IMG/VR virus record: IMGVR_UViG_3300009034_001039
Location: 1 to 29,273 of that record
From: a virus
Direction: 5' to 3' (one strand)
DNA: 29,273 bases
Shown: piece after piece, positions 6,130-15,569 of the stretch
Position numbering within the stretch: position 1 is the first letter of the stretch
How the letters are laid out: the number at the start of each line of letters is the position of its first letter
Made by a program: the position numbers and the translations under genes
The notes under the pieces: model-generated
What the model was told of the DNA's origin: nothing
Seen by the model: the letters and a program-made list of their open reading frames with translations, nothing else
Database searches by the model: none

Positions 6130-7386
6130 CTATTTGTACTCTCCTACCGTTCCTGACCATGAGCTAATCTCAGACATTTCCGCCTTCATGTGGATATACA
6201 TTTTCCAGATTGTGTCCTGAGTCAGATCCTTTGTGCAATATGTTACCCACGCGGTCTGGTCTCCACAAACTTGGAAATAATGAGAGAAGTCACGATCCAG
6301 GATTTTGATTCCAAACTTCCCTGGATTATTCCATAATTCTGTGCCTGGATAAATGATTAGTGGATAGATTGAGTGCTCATGCAGTTTCATAGTTCTGGCA
6401 AAATCCAGAGTCTCCTCTATCGTTCCCCATGACTCTCCTGGAAAACCGACCATAAAATATCCCCTAACAATGTGTCCAGCATCTTTAGCTCTTCTAATCC
6501 CCGCCTTGATCCGCTCTGGCGGCTCGCCCTTATTCATGTGATCAGCATCCAGAATCATAGACGATCCACTTTCCACTCCGATGGCAAGGTGGCGACATCC
6601 ACCTTCATATAAAAGCTCCGCAACACCAGGATTTGCTAACGTGTCTCCTCTGACAAAGGCGCGATAGATAATATCATACTCTTTGACCAACTCAGTAAAC
6701 CGAGCCAGCCACGAATACTTCAAAGCAAACAAGTCGTCCTCGAATCTGAAAGCTCTCCTCCCAAGTGCTCGATGAAATGCAATCTCCTTCACTACATTCT
6801 CAGGAGACCGGAATCGCGGCTTATTGCCTTTCCCCATAATTTGGGAGTTGCAGAAGACACAGGAATATGGACATCCTCTGCTTGACTGGAGGCTGATGGA
6901 TGGCATCCCACCAACTATGCGATCATAACTTCCCAGATTGACCAGAGAAAAATCAGGGAAAGGCAGAGCATCCAGATTAGCGAAAGGTAGTCCTTCCACA
7001 ATGCGCCTAGTAGCAATGCCCCTCAGAATCCACTCTGTTGGCATCTCTCCCTCGCCAGTCACTACAAACTCAAAGTCTTTAGCGACTTCTCTTGGTAACG
7101 CTGTCGCGTGAGGGCCGCCAGCAATCATTCTGGCATAGGGATTCACAGAGCGGCAACGCTCCACAATCTTCTTTGTGCGATGGTATGATGTGGAATATGT
7201 TGTGAATCCATACCAGTCAGCGACAGGGATTTTCCACTCAGACTCCTCCTGCCCGGATAAATCCAAAAACGTAGCCCCATATCCTACCGAGCGGAGATAG
7301 CTTGTGATCGATAAAGCCCCTAACTGTGGCTGCAACCTATCTTGCTTCAGTTCAGGCACCGGAGTCTGAATCATGCACAACTGCAA
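6130..7386 (-). CDS. B12-binding-domain radical SAM enzyme
   Basis: A 418-residue radical SAM protein of the class B (cobalamin-binding) type. The N-terminal 130 residues have the B12-binding-like fold markers (LGALSITSYLRSVGY, IAGGPHATALP at 89-98, VVTGEGE), followed by the 4Fe-4S motif CPYSCVFC (Cys172, Cys176, Cys179), RFEDDLF, and the downstream VESG and GYFMVGFPGES segments of the barrel. Family members methylate unreactive carbons or cyclise substrates. The start is the TTG at 7386, seven bases after GAGGAGGAG; the ATG four codons later is too far from it. The gene overlaps the upstream GT2 gene by 35 bases. A C-methylation of a sugar or lipid in this cassette is plausible but unproven. 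Confidence 0.85.
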   Translation of the reverse strand: MQLCMIQTPVPELKQDRLQPQLGALSITSYLRSVGYGATFLDLSGQEESEWKIPVADWYGFTTYSTSYHRTKKIVERCRSVNPYARMIAGGPHATALPREVAKDFEFVVTGEGEMPTEWILRGIATRRIVEGLPFANLDALPFPDFSLVNLGSYDRIVGGMPSISLQSSRGCPYSCVFCNSQIMGKGNKPRFRSPENVVKEIAFHRALGRRAFRFEDDLFALKYSWLARFTELVKEYDIIYRAFVRGDTLANPGVAELLYEGGCRHLAIGVESGSSMILDADHMNKGEPPERIKAGIRRAKDAGHIVRGYFMVGFPGESWGTIEETLDFARTMKLHEHSIYPLIIYPGTELWNNPGKFGIKILDRDFSHYFQVCGDQTAWVTYCTKDLTQDTIWKMYIHMKAEMSEISSWSGTVGEYK

Positions 7387-8299
7387 CTTCTATCTCCTCC
7401 TCATATTGATGATCCATGAAAATCTCATCCTCTAGCTCCTTGCCATATTTCTTCAGATACATCTCCATCGCATCATCATATCCGAGCATATATGTGAATT
7501 GTGTTCCATTCATGACTCCAGGAGGATCACCAATGTATGGGAAGGAGCAGGCGTCGTCTTTGTAGCCCATGACATGGCGAATCGCCCAGGCTGCTATCGC
7601 CATATCACCAGCTTGACGAACATGCTCCATAGGCTCTCCCCACGCGCCCATCGTGATATTTCTGATGTGTTTCTCCACCTGTGCCTCAAACCCACTAATC
7701 CAGCCATAATGGTATCGAAACGCGTGTGGTAGGAAAAGATAATCCTCAGAGGTGACTTCCGCCAAATCCAGATGTGGCCCATGATGGAAATATGGTCTTA
7801 ACTCCATCGAGATGATAGGCACGTCTCCAATCACTGGCAGCTTAAACCACTCATTGAGAGTACCTTCACCGCCGCCATAGAGTCTAACGTGCTCTTCATC
7901 CAGCCAGAATTCTATGAATAGGCAATAGAAGACCTTGCGCTCTGGGAAGGTTCTCACAGCATTGCAGAGCATTTCTATGTCTTTCTTGTCGTAGATCATG
8001 TCTCCGCAATGCAACAGCAAATAGTCTCCAGTAACTTGACTCAGGCCAGAGTTCCGCTGAGTAGATTCGTCCCATGAGCCATCGGGCAGCGCATACTTTC
8101 CAGTCATATACCTTATCCTTTTCGGATACTTCTGGATGTAGGATTCGATGATCTCTGGAGTGCGATCTGTTGACGGCCCTGTCGGACTGCCATCGACAAT
8201 CACAGCCTCATCTATATACTCCAGAACCCATCTGAGTGATTGTTCGATAAAAGCTTCTTCATTATAAACTGGCATTAACATTGAAATTTTAGCTGACAT
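7352..8299 (-). CDS. GT2-family glycosyltransferase
   Basis: A 315-residue GT-A glycosyltransferase. The start MSAKISMLMPVYNEEAFIEQSL (residues 1-22) is the standard GT2 opening; EAVIVDGSPTGPSTDRTPEI (31-50) carries the nucleotide-binding acidic residue, and LLLHCGDMIYD (94-104) occupies the DXD position, with a single aspartate D100 in the HCGD form rather than a classical DXD. Start ATG 8299 follows GGAGGG. The C-terminus is acidic (EEEIEVAVVHDSDSG) and overlaps the radical SAM gene. It transfers a sugar to an unknown acceptor, part of the nine-gene glycan cassette. Confidence 0.85.
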   Translation of the reverse strand: MSAKISMLMPVYNEEAFIEQSLRWVLEYIDEAVIVDGSPTGPSTDRTPEIIESYIQKYPKRIRYMTGKYALPDGSWDESTQRNSGLSQVTGDYLLLHCGDMIYDKKDIEMLCNAVRTFPERKVFYCLFIEFWLDEEHVRLYGGGEGTLNEWFKLPVIGDVPIISMELRPYFHHGPHLDLAEVTSEDYLFLPHAFRYHYGWISGFEAQVEKHIRNITMGAWGEPMEHVRQAGDMAIAAWAIRHVMGYKDDACSFPYIGDPPGVMNGTQFTYMLGYDDAMEMYLKKYGKELEDEIFMDHQYEEEIEVAVVHDSDSGA

Positions 8300-8326
8300 C
8301 TTGTCCCTCCATTTATGATTGGCGGA

Positions 8327-9391
8327 TTAACAACTGGCTGCCTTTTCCAACTCAGCCACCTTCCCGCCGTCCTGACTAATAATTATACCATACTCGGCTA
8401 GAAGTTTCAATACCTCCCCTGTCATGCCTCGCCACGTCAGATTAGCCAGAACGTAGGCAGAAGCTACCTGTCCTTTCCGCTGCGCTTCCATTCTCTGCCC
8501 ATTGGCATATCGCATTATTGACGCCAAACTATGCACGTCAGGAACGCGCCAATAGCCTGCGGTCTTTGGTAAGCATCTGGATACTGGAGCATACTCCTCT
8601 GACATATTGATCCACCATCCATGCTCGTCTGTAAAGAACTCAGAAGGAGACGAGCAACGAGCAACCATCCCCGCCATCCCTGTTGCCATCCCCTCAAACG
8701 GAATGAGACCAAATCTCTCAGACAGATGCGGAGACACAATTATATGGTGGTCTCGATAATACTCAATCGGTGACTTGGCAACTCTAGTAGTGAATGTGAT
8801 CTGAGGATGCCTACCATACTCCCTCTCCAGTTCAGCATACATTGTAGAATTACCTAAAAAGCAAGCGATTGTCAAATGCACAGCGTCTGTCTTTCGGAAA
8901 GCGGCTATGAAGGCTTCAGGAACGAGCCAACTCCCTTTCCGAAATTGTGCGTTGCCAAGATGCAAGAATCTGAGAGTGCCTGTCCAGTCCCGTTGAATGT
9001 AGTGATATTGTGTGTCATCCACACCAAACGGGATTATATGAATTGGCACATCAATGGGAGCTTCTTTGAAAGCAGTAGTCGCGTGTTGTGAAGGACATAT
9101 TAGGAAATCGCATTCATTGATATTATCAATCACATCCTGTCGCCCTTCTTTCAAAATGCTGCGCGCCTCAGATAAAGCGATCCCAACCTTGCATTTCACT
9201 CTTCGTAGTCCAGACCAATCCCAATGTTTTGGATCACACCACCACATCTCGATAATATCATCGTCTGGCGGTGGCTGAAAGGGATTCAGAGGAATATCAC
9301 AACCAATATGCCCAAATGCGCGCCTTAGATGATTCCATACAATCGTCCATGAGCACCGCTGTAAACCGTTAATCCGCAACCATATTTTCAT
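8327..9391 (-). CDS. GT4-family glycosyltransferase
   Basis: A 354-residue GT-B retaining glycosyltransferase. The C-terminal domain has LRFLHLGNAQFRKG (140-153) at the domain start and the EX7E-type motif SERFGLIPFEGMATG with E225 and E233, which holds the donor nucleotide-sugar in GT4 enzymes. The N-terminal domain includes a DFLICPSQHA segment (95-104) typical before the interdomain linker. It overlaps the end of the GT9 gene by 23 bases; its own ribosome binding site is weak (GAGAGGG about 12 bases upstream), so it is probably coupled to GT9 translation. Acceptor unknown. Confidence 0.85.
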   Translation of the reverse strand: MKIWLRINGLQRCSWTIVWNHLRRAFGHIGCDIPLNPFQPPPDDDIIEMWWCDPKHWDWSGLRRVKCKVGIALSEARSILKEGRQDVIDNINECDFLICPSQHATTAFKEAPIDVPIHIIPFGVDDTQYHYIQRDWTGTLRFLHLGNAQFRKGSWLVPEAFIAAFRKTDAVHLTIACFLGNSTMYAELEREYGRHPQITFTTRVAKSPIEYYRDHHIIVSPHLSERFGLIPFEGMATGMAGMVARCSSPSEFFTDEHGWWINMSEEYAPVSRCLPKTAGYWRVPDVHSLASIMRYANGQRMEAQRKGQVASAYVLANLTWRGMTGEVLKLLAEYGIIISQDGGKVAELEKAASC

Positions 9392-11204
9392 AAGCGTTTA
9401 ACACCCTCTCTGGTGATATGCTTTTCATGCAGATTGGTTCGACCATCTCTCTTGGGCAATGTTCAAACCAATCATCTGTTCTGAATAAACAGCATTTACA
9501 ATTATATGAGTCTACACAAACATGCCCCGGATACTGCAATAACCGCGAAGCCGTCGATCCCCGAATTACCATCACATTCTTGCATCCCAAAGCATAAGCC
9601 ATGTGCATAATCCCGCCTTCGGTAACAATTATGCTATGGGCGTTCTTCAATACAATCGCTAATTGCTTTAGATCGGTCTTCCCTCTGAGGTCAATAGCTC
9701 CGGGAGTGAATGGATCAAAGCCTGTGCCAACTTGGAGGAATTTCGGATACCCGTCCTCGCTTGCGCTCTCTACCAAGCGATTCCAATGAGGCCAGCATTT
9801 CGTCTGTACTAAGCCTTTATGGATTGTGTCAACGCCATTAGCAAAGACGATGTAATCATTACTAGGCAAAAGAGCATTGATCGGATCGCCTTCATCGAGA
9901 TCAAAAAACAGACCAGTATTTATGGTATCATAAGGCAGACCTAACATCTTGTCGGTCAACTGAATGTGGTGCATCCTAAGAGATGATAGCTGCCCTTGAT
10001 GGAGAGGAAACTGATCATAGTAGTATTGCCAGGGGGCAAACCATTGAAATCTCTTCCCATACCACTTCGCCACAGCAAACTTAATATCCGCCAGAGCCAT
10101 GAAGCGATCCTTATATTCTGCCAGCGTATCCTCCCACTTGACATAGCCGACTTGTATAATATCATCAATGTATGGATTCCCCTCAAATAGCTCCGCATGA
10201 TGTCTTATAATGACTGTGACTTTCTCGTCCCATTTTTCCTTGATCTTATATGCCTGATCTGAGAGAGTAAGAGTACCACCCAGACCGTCAAGCCGCAGGA
10301 GACCAATTCCGTTGCTCTTTCTCCGCTTCTTTCGTGGCGGTCGGTCTGGCAATAAGATGGATTCTACCCTATCATAAACATCCGTCACTTTAATCCTACG
10401 CAGACATGGACGCCATGAGCAAGGTTTTGGCCAACATGGTTGCTTTGAACAGGGAACTTTGATCCAGTGCGCATTTACATACATGGAAGCCAGAAGGAGC
10501 GGATCGGTTGTACCAAATATCGCCAGAAAGGGCGTTCCAACGCCACCAGCAATGTGTAGCCCTGCGCTGTCCATAGTGATTATCAATTTCATGCGTTCGA
10601 CCAGACTGGTCAGACGATCCAGCGGATAACCCACCACTTGGGATACATTTGGAGAATTGATAGACAACTTCTTTTCGCCATCAAAGCAAAAGACAGCACA
10701 CCCAGAATTGGCCAACATCTTGACCAGTTTAGCCATGCCGTTCCATGTGCGATTCTTCTCCGCCGCTCGCCAAAAGACACCAATCGGGATCTTTTCACCA
10801 GCGGCATTTCTGACAAACGCATCTGCCCATCGTTTTAACTGAGTAGGTATCCAGAGAGTTTGCGGTCTTCCATCCCATTCTATGCCCTCCAAGTCGTGCG
10901 CTTGTAAAGCGTCTGATAGCTGATTACAAAACAGTTCATGCTTCACAGTTCCAGAATCATACTTGACTAAATCCATGTTCACAAGAATGTCAGACTCAGG
11001 GAGATCTTGATCGCTGTGGTAGATATTATCAATCGCTGGATGTTTCAATAAGGCAGGATATTGGCATCGAACATTTATACAGGCTCGCGGATGGGCAAGC
11101 CGCAAGAGTTCAATAGACCGGAGCATAATCGCTACATCACCAATATGCTCCAGATGCCGCTCTATTGTGATAACTTCACTCGTCGTATTCGTACTCGTAG
11201 ACAT
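9369..11204 (-). CDS. Double-domain GT9 (heptosyltransferase-like) glycosyltransferase
   Basis: The 611-residue protein is two GT9-type units in one chain. Unit 1 (about 1-288) has the LEHIGDVAIMLRSIELLR opening, the MDSAGLHIAGGVGTPFLAIFG motif (211-231) that binds the nucleotide-sugar, and a cysteine array C252, C257, C262, C267 with even four-residue spacing. A very basic linker (residues 291-296, RKKRRK) leads to unit 2 (about 298-611), which repeats the order: GIGLLRLDGLGG start, VTEGGIMHMAYALG, and a second Cys-rich tail (CVDSYNCKCCLF, then CPRE and ICMKSI). Single GT9 enzymes are about 320-350 residues, so this is a tandem fusion or internal duplication. It starts at ATG 11204 behind AGGGAG and overlaps the tail hub gene by 29 bases. 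Confidence 0.8.
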   Translation of the reverse strand: MSTSTNTTSEVITIERHLEHIGDVAIMLRSIELLRLAHPRACINVRCQYPALLKHPAIDNIYHSDQDLPESDILVNMDLVKYDSGTVKHELFCNQLSDALQAHDLEGIEWDGRPQTLWIPTQLKRWADAFVRNAAGEKIPIGVFWRAAEKNRTWNGMAKLVKMLANSGCAVFCFDGEKKLSINSPNVSQVVGYPLDRLTSLVERMKLIITMDSAGLHIAGGVGTPFLAIFGTTDPLLLASMYVNAHWIKVPCSKQPCWPKPCSWRPCLRRIKVTDVYDRVESILLPDRPPRKKRRKSNGIGLLRLDGLGGTLTLSDQAYKIKEKWDEKVTVIIRHHAELFEGNPYIDDIIQVGYVKWEDTLAEYKDRFMALADIKFAVAKWYGKRFQWFAPWQYYYDQFPLHQGQLSSLRMHHIQLTDKMLGLPYDTINTGLFFDLDEGDPINALLPSNDYIVFANGVDTIHKGLVQTKCWPHWNRLVESASEDGYPKFLQVGTGFDPFTPGAIDLRGKTDLKQLAIVLKNAHSIIVTEGGIMHMAYALGCKNVMVIRGSTASRLLQYPGHVCVDSYNCKCCLFRTDDWFEHCPREMVEPICMKSISPERVLNAYENMVAD

Positions 11205-14200
11205 TCTCCCTATACCTTCCAGGAGCCACCAATGCCACCATCTTAATATAGAAATCCGATAGAACCATCTCCATCTGGCGCAAGCGCGCTATTGAATAAT
11301 CGAAAATCGTTCTTGCAGTTTGCTTGATGCTTAACGTATTGCCTAAGTCTAACTGCGGCTGCCATTTGGTCTCCAGCGTGACAAGTGTGTGGCGATGATG
11401 CCAAAAGTCAAAGGCTCGAAAGCCAAGACTCTCAGCCTGGTATATATCGTCATCTGTGAGAAAGTTGTTGTCAATCCGCATCGTGCGCCTGCCATATTTC
11501 TGCTCTGACGATCCGATCCAAGGCCCCTTATTCATCTTCCAATCAAAGACCAATTCCCTATCACCATATGGGACTTCGATATAATTATAGATGTCATCCC
11601 AATTTGGCTCTTTCTGAGCATACTTCAGATTAGCCCCCTCTGCCGGCGCGAAGTTCGCCAAGACTTCATGGATCTCCCAGATTCTATCATCCTCAGAATG
11701 CGTTGCTGCTGTGGATTCCCAAGCTCCACGCGTACAACCTGTGAAGTCATTGCCGCTAATCCCTGTATGCTTAATCACTTCCGTGCCGATCTGAATCATA
11801 CCATCGCTCTCAAAATCGTCTATATTCGTCCCATCAGACGGGATTGTTACTACAGAAGCGTTAATATTAGATGCCAAGACAGAAGTAGTAGAAAGCCGCT
11901 CACGCCAAAAGACTACCCCTTCTTTGGAGACGCCTAACTCAAAATTAGCCAGCTTCGCCAATTCTGAAAGCACATCCCAGACTTTTCTGCCATTCAGATT
12001 CGCTTCCCGGACTATAGGCACAAACGTCTTTGCATAATGGCCGAGGGAGTATCCATACTTATCATCATAGCGCACAATCTTGTCAGTGGCGATATAAAAG
12101 ATCGCCTGATCGCTGCTTCTGTAGACCATAACAGCAGAATGTCCTGAGACTTCATCTCTCAGAAAGTGAGTATCCTCTGTTACTGGTCGCAAAGAGAGTG
12201 CTCCCATGTCTTCAATCTCATTATCGCCAATCTTATAAATATGTCCAGTCCCTTCATCTTGATCGCCATCCATAGCAACTCCAGTTCCCCTAATCATCCA
12301 GACATGCCCATCATAGATAACTCCGCCGCAGAATCGCCCATGCCAGGCATCGTATTTCTTGTCTCCATATCCATCATGCTGGATTAGATCCGTTTCTGTG
12401 ATGAAGTCTTTATCAATGGAGCAGAACCAGCAATGCCAGTTGACGCTAATCCTCAGAATGTTCATATAAATCTTCCCGTCAGTGGAATTATAGATACAAT
12501 CCACAGGGATCAATAAATCTACCGAATTCTTGATGAATCCATGATCAACCCATGTGCCGGTCGATTTTGTGAGAGTTTCATATCTTATCTCATATCCGCC
12601 GCCGCCAACGTCTTTGGTATAGAAAAATTCTATCGTTGTGCCAGTGTCCACAAAATCCGACCTACCGTTGGTACTTAGTGAACGAGTGTACTTTGTAGGC
12701 GATCCACCAGTGAGGGCGATCTTTGCTATGCCCCGATTGCCGCCAGAATCTCTGAATAGATACCAAACAACTGAATTAGTATCATCAACTGTGAAGTTTG
12801 GCCACTGACCACCTTCTTGATCTGTCTCATCGCCATAGTTGCGATAGTCTGCGCCGCCAGTAACATCTCCAGTAAGCAGAAATGATATTGCCTCTCCATC
12901 GAATTTGAATATGCTGCGATATGTCCCTGAATCTGTCTTGCCACTAATCCCATAAACGTTGCCACTGGCGTCCAGACCGAGTTTATATATGAAATTATCC
13001 GGCCCCAGATTGGCGAGCAAATCGTACTTCTCACCATCCCATTTGATTAGATATTTTCCAACGCCAATATAGATATTCCCGGAACTATCCACAGCCAAAG
13101 CATAGGCTTTCATTCCCGGAATCATCGTAAGGCTGCCACCTTGATATGCGCTGGTTACTTTGCCGATATTGATGGGGATTGTGCGCCCCAGATAATCTGC
13201 CAAGACCGCCTCTTCAACAAGAGTTGTAGCGAATCCCTCCGCTTCCAGTAATCGTTTAGCAAGTGAGTAGTATGTTATTGTGCGGAAACAACTTTTATAT
13301 GTAGAGGTTAGTGTTGTCAGATCAGTAGGAGCGGCAAGTAGTTCTAAGACGCCAGCATCATAATCAATAAAGCCAGTAGTTTTCTTATCTACGTTCGGAA
13401 CTCCCAACAGCGTCCCTTCTTCAACAATATCAATCTGACCATCGCTTGACGTGGCATTTTCAACACTGCCTTCTGAGAGAGGATATGCCATAAATTGGAA
13501 ATATCGTCCGTCGGTTGCGCTCCCATCCATAAGCGTCAAGGCGACTTCTGTTTCATTGTCATGCGCTGCTGGCGTTGTACCGAACCTGCCCCTCATGCAG
13601 CCTTTCAACGTGCTATTTTCATAATAACTGTAATAAATGATTTCATCATCTAACTCGACAAATCCAAATGGTGGAAAAGCACCAGGATAGTTACCAGTAG
13701 GGTCTCCACTCCTGGTGTTCTTAACGGGAATATTTGGCTCTTGTGTTCCATCCCAAGCGGCGGGAATAGGAGCGGAAGTATAGCAAAATGTGTCTCCACC
13801 ATAAAGCCGCTCATTAGTCCATTGCTCCCCGAAATCTTCAATCTTGGCATCCCTCAGCTTTCTGGATACGCATTGGAGATCGATAGTCGCTACATCATCT
13901 TTGAGTGTTGTGTCAATATCTACCAGAACACCATAAAAGACAGTAACTAAGATTTCCTTTTCATCTCCTTCTGAAGTCCTGTAACCGCACTTGATAACCA
14001 CCGGGACTTTATAACCATCCTGAGATCTGCCAAGAGTGCCCACAAAGAAATTGCTGGCGTTATCTATATCAAATCTCGCATCCTCATTTTTCAAAGATAT
14101 TTGACAGTTATTTGCCGTGAAAACATTGGGATGTAGAGCTTGCTCCACTTGCCACAGGATTCTATCGAAATTGCTGACCCAATTGGTGATCTCATGCTCT

Positions 14201-15561
14201 CCATCGCCGCTATCCAGCATATATGCCCGTCTCACCGGCAACCAGTGTGGCTTCCGTACTTCTGCCATAAAGGCTGCCATATCAGCAGGAATTGTAAGAT
14301 AAGCAGTAACGCTAGTTTGAGTCGCCGCTGTGCCAGCCAGAAGAAATGTGCCTGTAAGATCAGCAGTTACAGCGGTCGTTGTGTTTGATGATCCATCGAA
14401 TCCAATGGAAATCTCAAAGCTACTGAGGGCATCATCATCCGGTGGCCCACCGCCCAAGTCAGGCTCTCCAGCGACGGTAAACAGATAAGGAGTGCCACCA
14501 ATTTTCACAAGATCGCACCCCTTAACGTTATTCAAATAATTAGGAGAGCCAGCCCCATAAATCCTACCAACAAAGCTAGCAGAAGCAGGCGTGGTAACAT
14601 CGAAGGCAGACACATTATCTGTGTCGTGACAGGCGACTGTGGCATATTCTTTCCCTTGAATTGTAATAACAGCAACACGTCGAGGAGCGTCCAGATAATA
14701 AGGAGCACCGGAGCCTACAAAGGTTTTTACAAGGGTAGGACTAGAAGGAGTGGTTATATCAATAATAGTAAACGAGCTATCGTTAATACTACAGACGAAA
14801 GCATAGAAATTGCTCCCAATTTGTTTGAGTTTTACATCTCGGGCATGATCAAGGTAATTAGGACTACCGGCACCGCTTATAACTCCTACGTGAATAATAT
14901 TATCATAATCTGATATATCAAAGATCGTCAATGCGTCATCATACTCGGCAGTAAGGATAGCATACTCTGTACCGTCTATCACAATGCACTCAACACTGGT
15001 TGCGTAGCCAAGATAGTTGGGAGAACCAAAACCACTTATATCTCCCTTCTCAGTAAAGGTAGCGTTATCCACATCAAACAAAACTAACCTGTGTTTGCCA
15101 CGTACAGCAACCGCAGCGATTTTCGTACCGCCAATATCAATCACTGATACGTCACGCGCGCCAGTTAAATCTGTCCAGTCTTGGAAGTAAGTTTTGTGAG
15201 AAGCACTGGTAGGATCATCTACGTCAAACATCGTGACAGCACGGCTGTCTTCAGAGGCTATAATGCAGTACAGTTTGTTATCGCTGGCCTCATATATATC
15301 TAAGCCGTGAGCAGCGCCCAAATAGTAAGGTGAGTGATTACCGCCATATGTACTCCAACCAACTTCATACAGAATATTCGAGGGATCAGTAACTTTGAAA
15401 ATACTAAAGTAACTAAGAGTACCTGTTGTGAAGCCTTCAGTGGTGACAAAGGCCCAGTAATCGCTCCCTATTTGCAGAACTTTGACACACTTTGGCCCGT
15501 CGAGATAATAGGGAGAGCCTTTACTTTGTACTGTGTCCTTGTGGATAAATATGAAAGACAA
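11176..15561 (-). CDS. Tail hub / tip protein with two beta-propeller regions
   Basis: At 1461 residues this is the largest protein here. Residues 1-390 form an LVIVD-type propeller: about seven repeats of roughly 50 residues carrying a GSPNYL-type turn followed by an aliphatic strand. Residues 425-800 look like a baseplate hub: LDSGDGEHEITNWVSNFDRILWQVEQAL, then VFYGVLVDIDTTLKDDVATIDLQCVSRKLRD. A second propeller-like stretch (about 810-1180, AVDSSGNIYIG, LDASGNVYGIS, IFYIATDKIVRYD) is inserted, after which the hub resumes (GRKVWDVLSELAKLANFELGV, about 1190). Start is TTG 15561 with TAGGAGA just before it, overlapping the preceding stop region. Location downstream of tape measure and fibre genes supports a tip and receptor-binding role. 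Confidence 0.75.
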   Translation of the reverse strand: MSFIFIHKDTVQSKGSPYYLDGPKCVKVLQIGSDYWAFVTTEGFTTGTLSYFSIFKVTDPSNILYEVGWSTYGGNHSPYYLGAAHGLDIYEASDNKLYCIIASEDSRAVTMFDVDDPTSASHKTYFQDWTDLTGARDVSVIDIGGTKIAAVAVRGKHRLVLFDVDNATFTEKGDISGFGSPNYLGYATSVECIVIDGTEYAILTAEYDDALTIFDISDYDNIIHVGVISGAGSPNYLDHARDVKLKQIGSNFYAFVCSINDSSFTIIDITTPSSPTLVKTFVGSGAPYYLDAPRRVAVITIQGKEYATVACHDTDNVSAFDVTTPASASFVGRIYGAGSPNYLNNVKGCDLVKIGGTPYLFTVAGEPDLGGGPPDDDALSSFEISIGFDGSSNTTTAVTADLTGTFLLAGTAATQTSVTAYLTIPADMAAFMAEVRKPHWLPVRRAYMLDSGDGEHEITNWVSNFDRILWQVEQALHPNVFTANNCQISLKNEDARFDIDNASNFFVGTLGRSQDGYKVPVVIKCGYRTSEGDEKEILVTVFYGVLVDIDTTLKDDVATIDLQCVSRKLRDAKIEDFGEQWTNERLYGGDTFCYTSAPIPAAWDGTQEPNIPVKNTRSGDPTGNYPGAFPPFGFVELDDEIIYYSYYENSTLKGCMRGRFGTTPAAHDNETEVALTLMDGSATDGRYFQFMAYPLSEGSVENATSSDGQIDIVEEGTLLGVPNVDKKTTGFIDYDAGVLELLAAPTDLTTLTSTYKSCFRTITYYSLAKRLLEAEGFATTLVEEAVLADYLGRTIPINIGKVTSAYQGGSLTMIPGMKAYALAVDSSGNIYIGVGKYLIKWDGEKYDLLANLGPDNFIYKLGLDASGNVYGISGKTDSGTYRSIFKFDGEAISFLLTGDVTGGADYRNYGDETDQEGGQWPNFTVDDTNSVVWYLFRDSGGNRGIAKIALTGGSPTKYTRSLSTNGRSDFVDTGTTIEFFYTKDVGGGGYEIRYETLTKSTGTWVDHGFIKNSVDLLIPVDCIYNSTDGKIYMNILRISVNWHCWFCSIDKDFITETDLIQHDGYGDKKYDAWHGRFCGGVIYDGHVWMIRGTGVAMDGDQDEGTGHIYKIGDNEIEDMGALSLRPVTEDTHFLRDEVSGHSAVMVYRSSDQAIFYIATDKIVRYDDKYGYSLGHYAKTFVPIVREANLNGRKVWDVLSELAKLANFELGVSKEGVVFWRERLSTTSVLASNINASVVTIPSDGTNIDDFESDGMIQIGTEVIKHTGISGNDFTGCTRGAWESTAATHSEDDRIWEIHEVLANFAPAEGANLKYAQKEPNWDDIYNYIEVPYGDRELVFDWKMNKGPWIGSSEQKYGRRTMRIDNNFLTDDDIYQAESLGFRAFDFWHHRHTLVTLETKWQPQLDLGNTLSIKQTARTIFDYSIARLRQMEMVLSDFYIKMVALVAPGRYRENVYEYEYDE

Positions 15562-15569
15562 GATGTCTC

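Noticed and set aside
8322-9377. GCGGATTAAC at 8322-8331 and its reverse complement at 9368-9377 at both ends of the GT4 gene
   Set aside because: Ten-base matches at a kilobase distance are expected many times by chance in a window of this size, and both lie in ordinary coding or stop contexts.
10599-10611. GACCAG-A-CTGGTC inside the GT9 gene
   Set aside because: Arms face the opposite way from the intergenic repeats and encode ordinary residues (LTSLVE); kept out of the repeat family.
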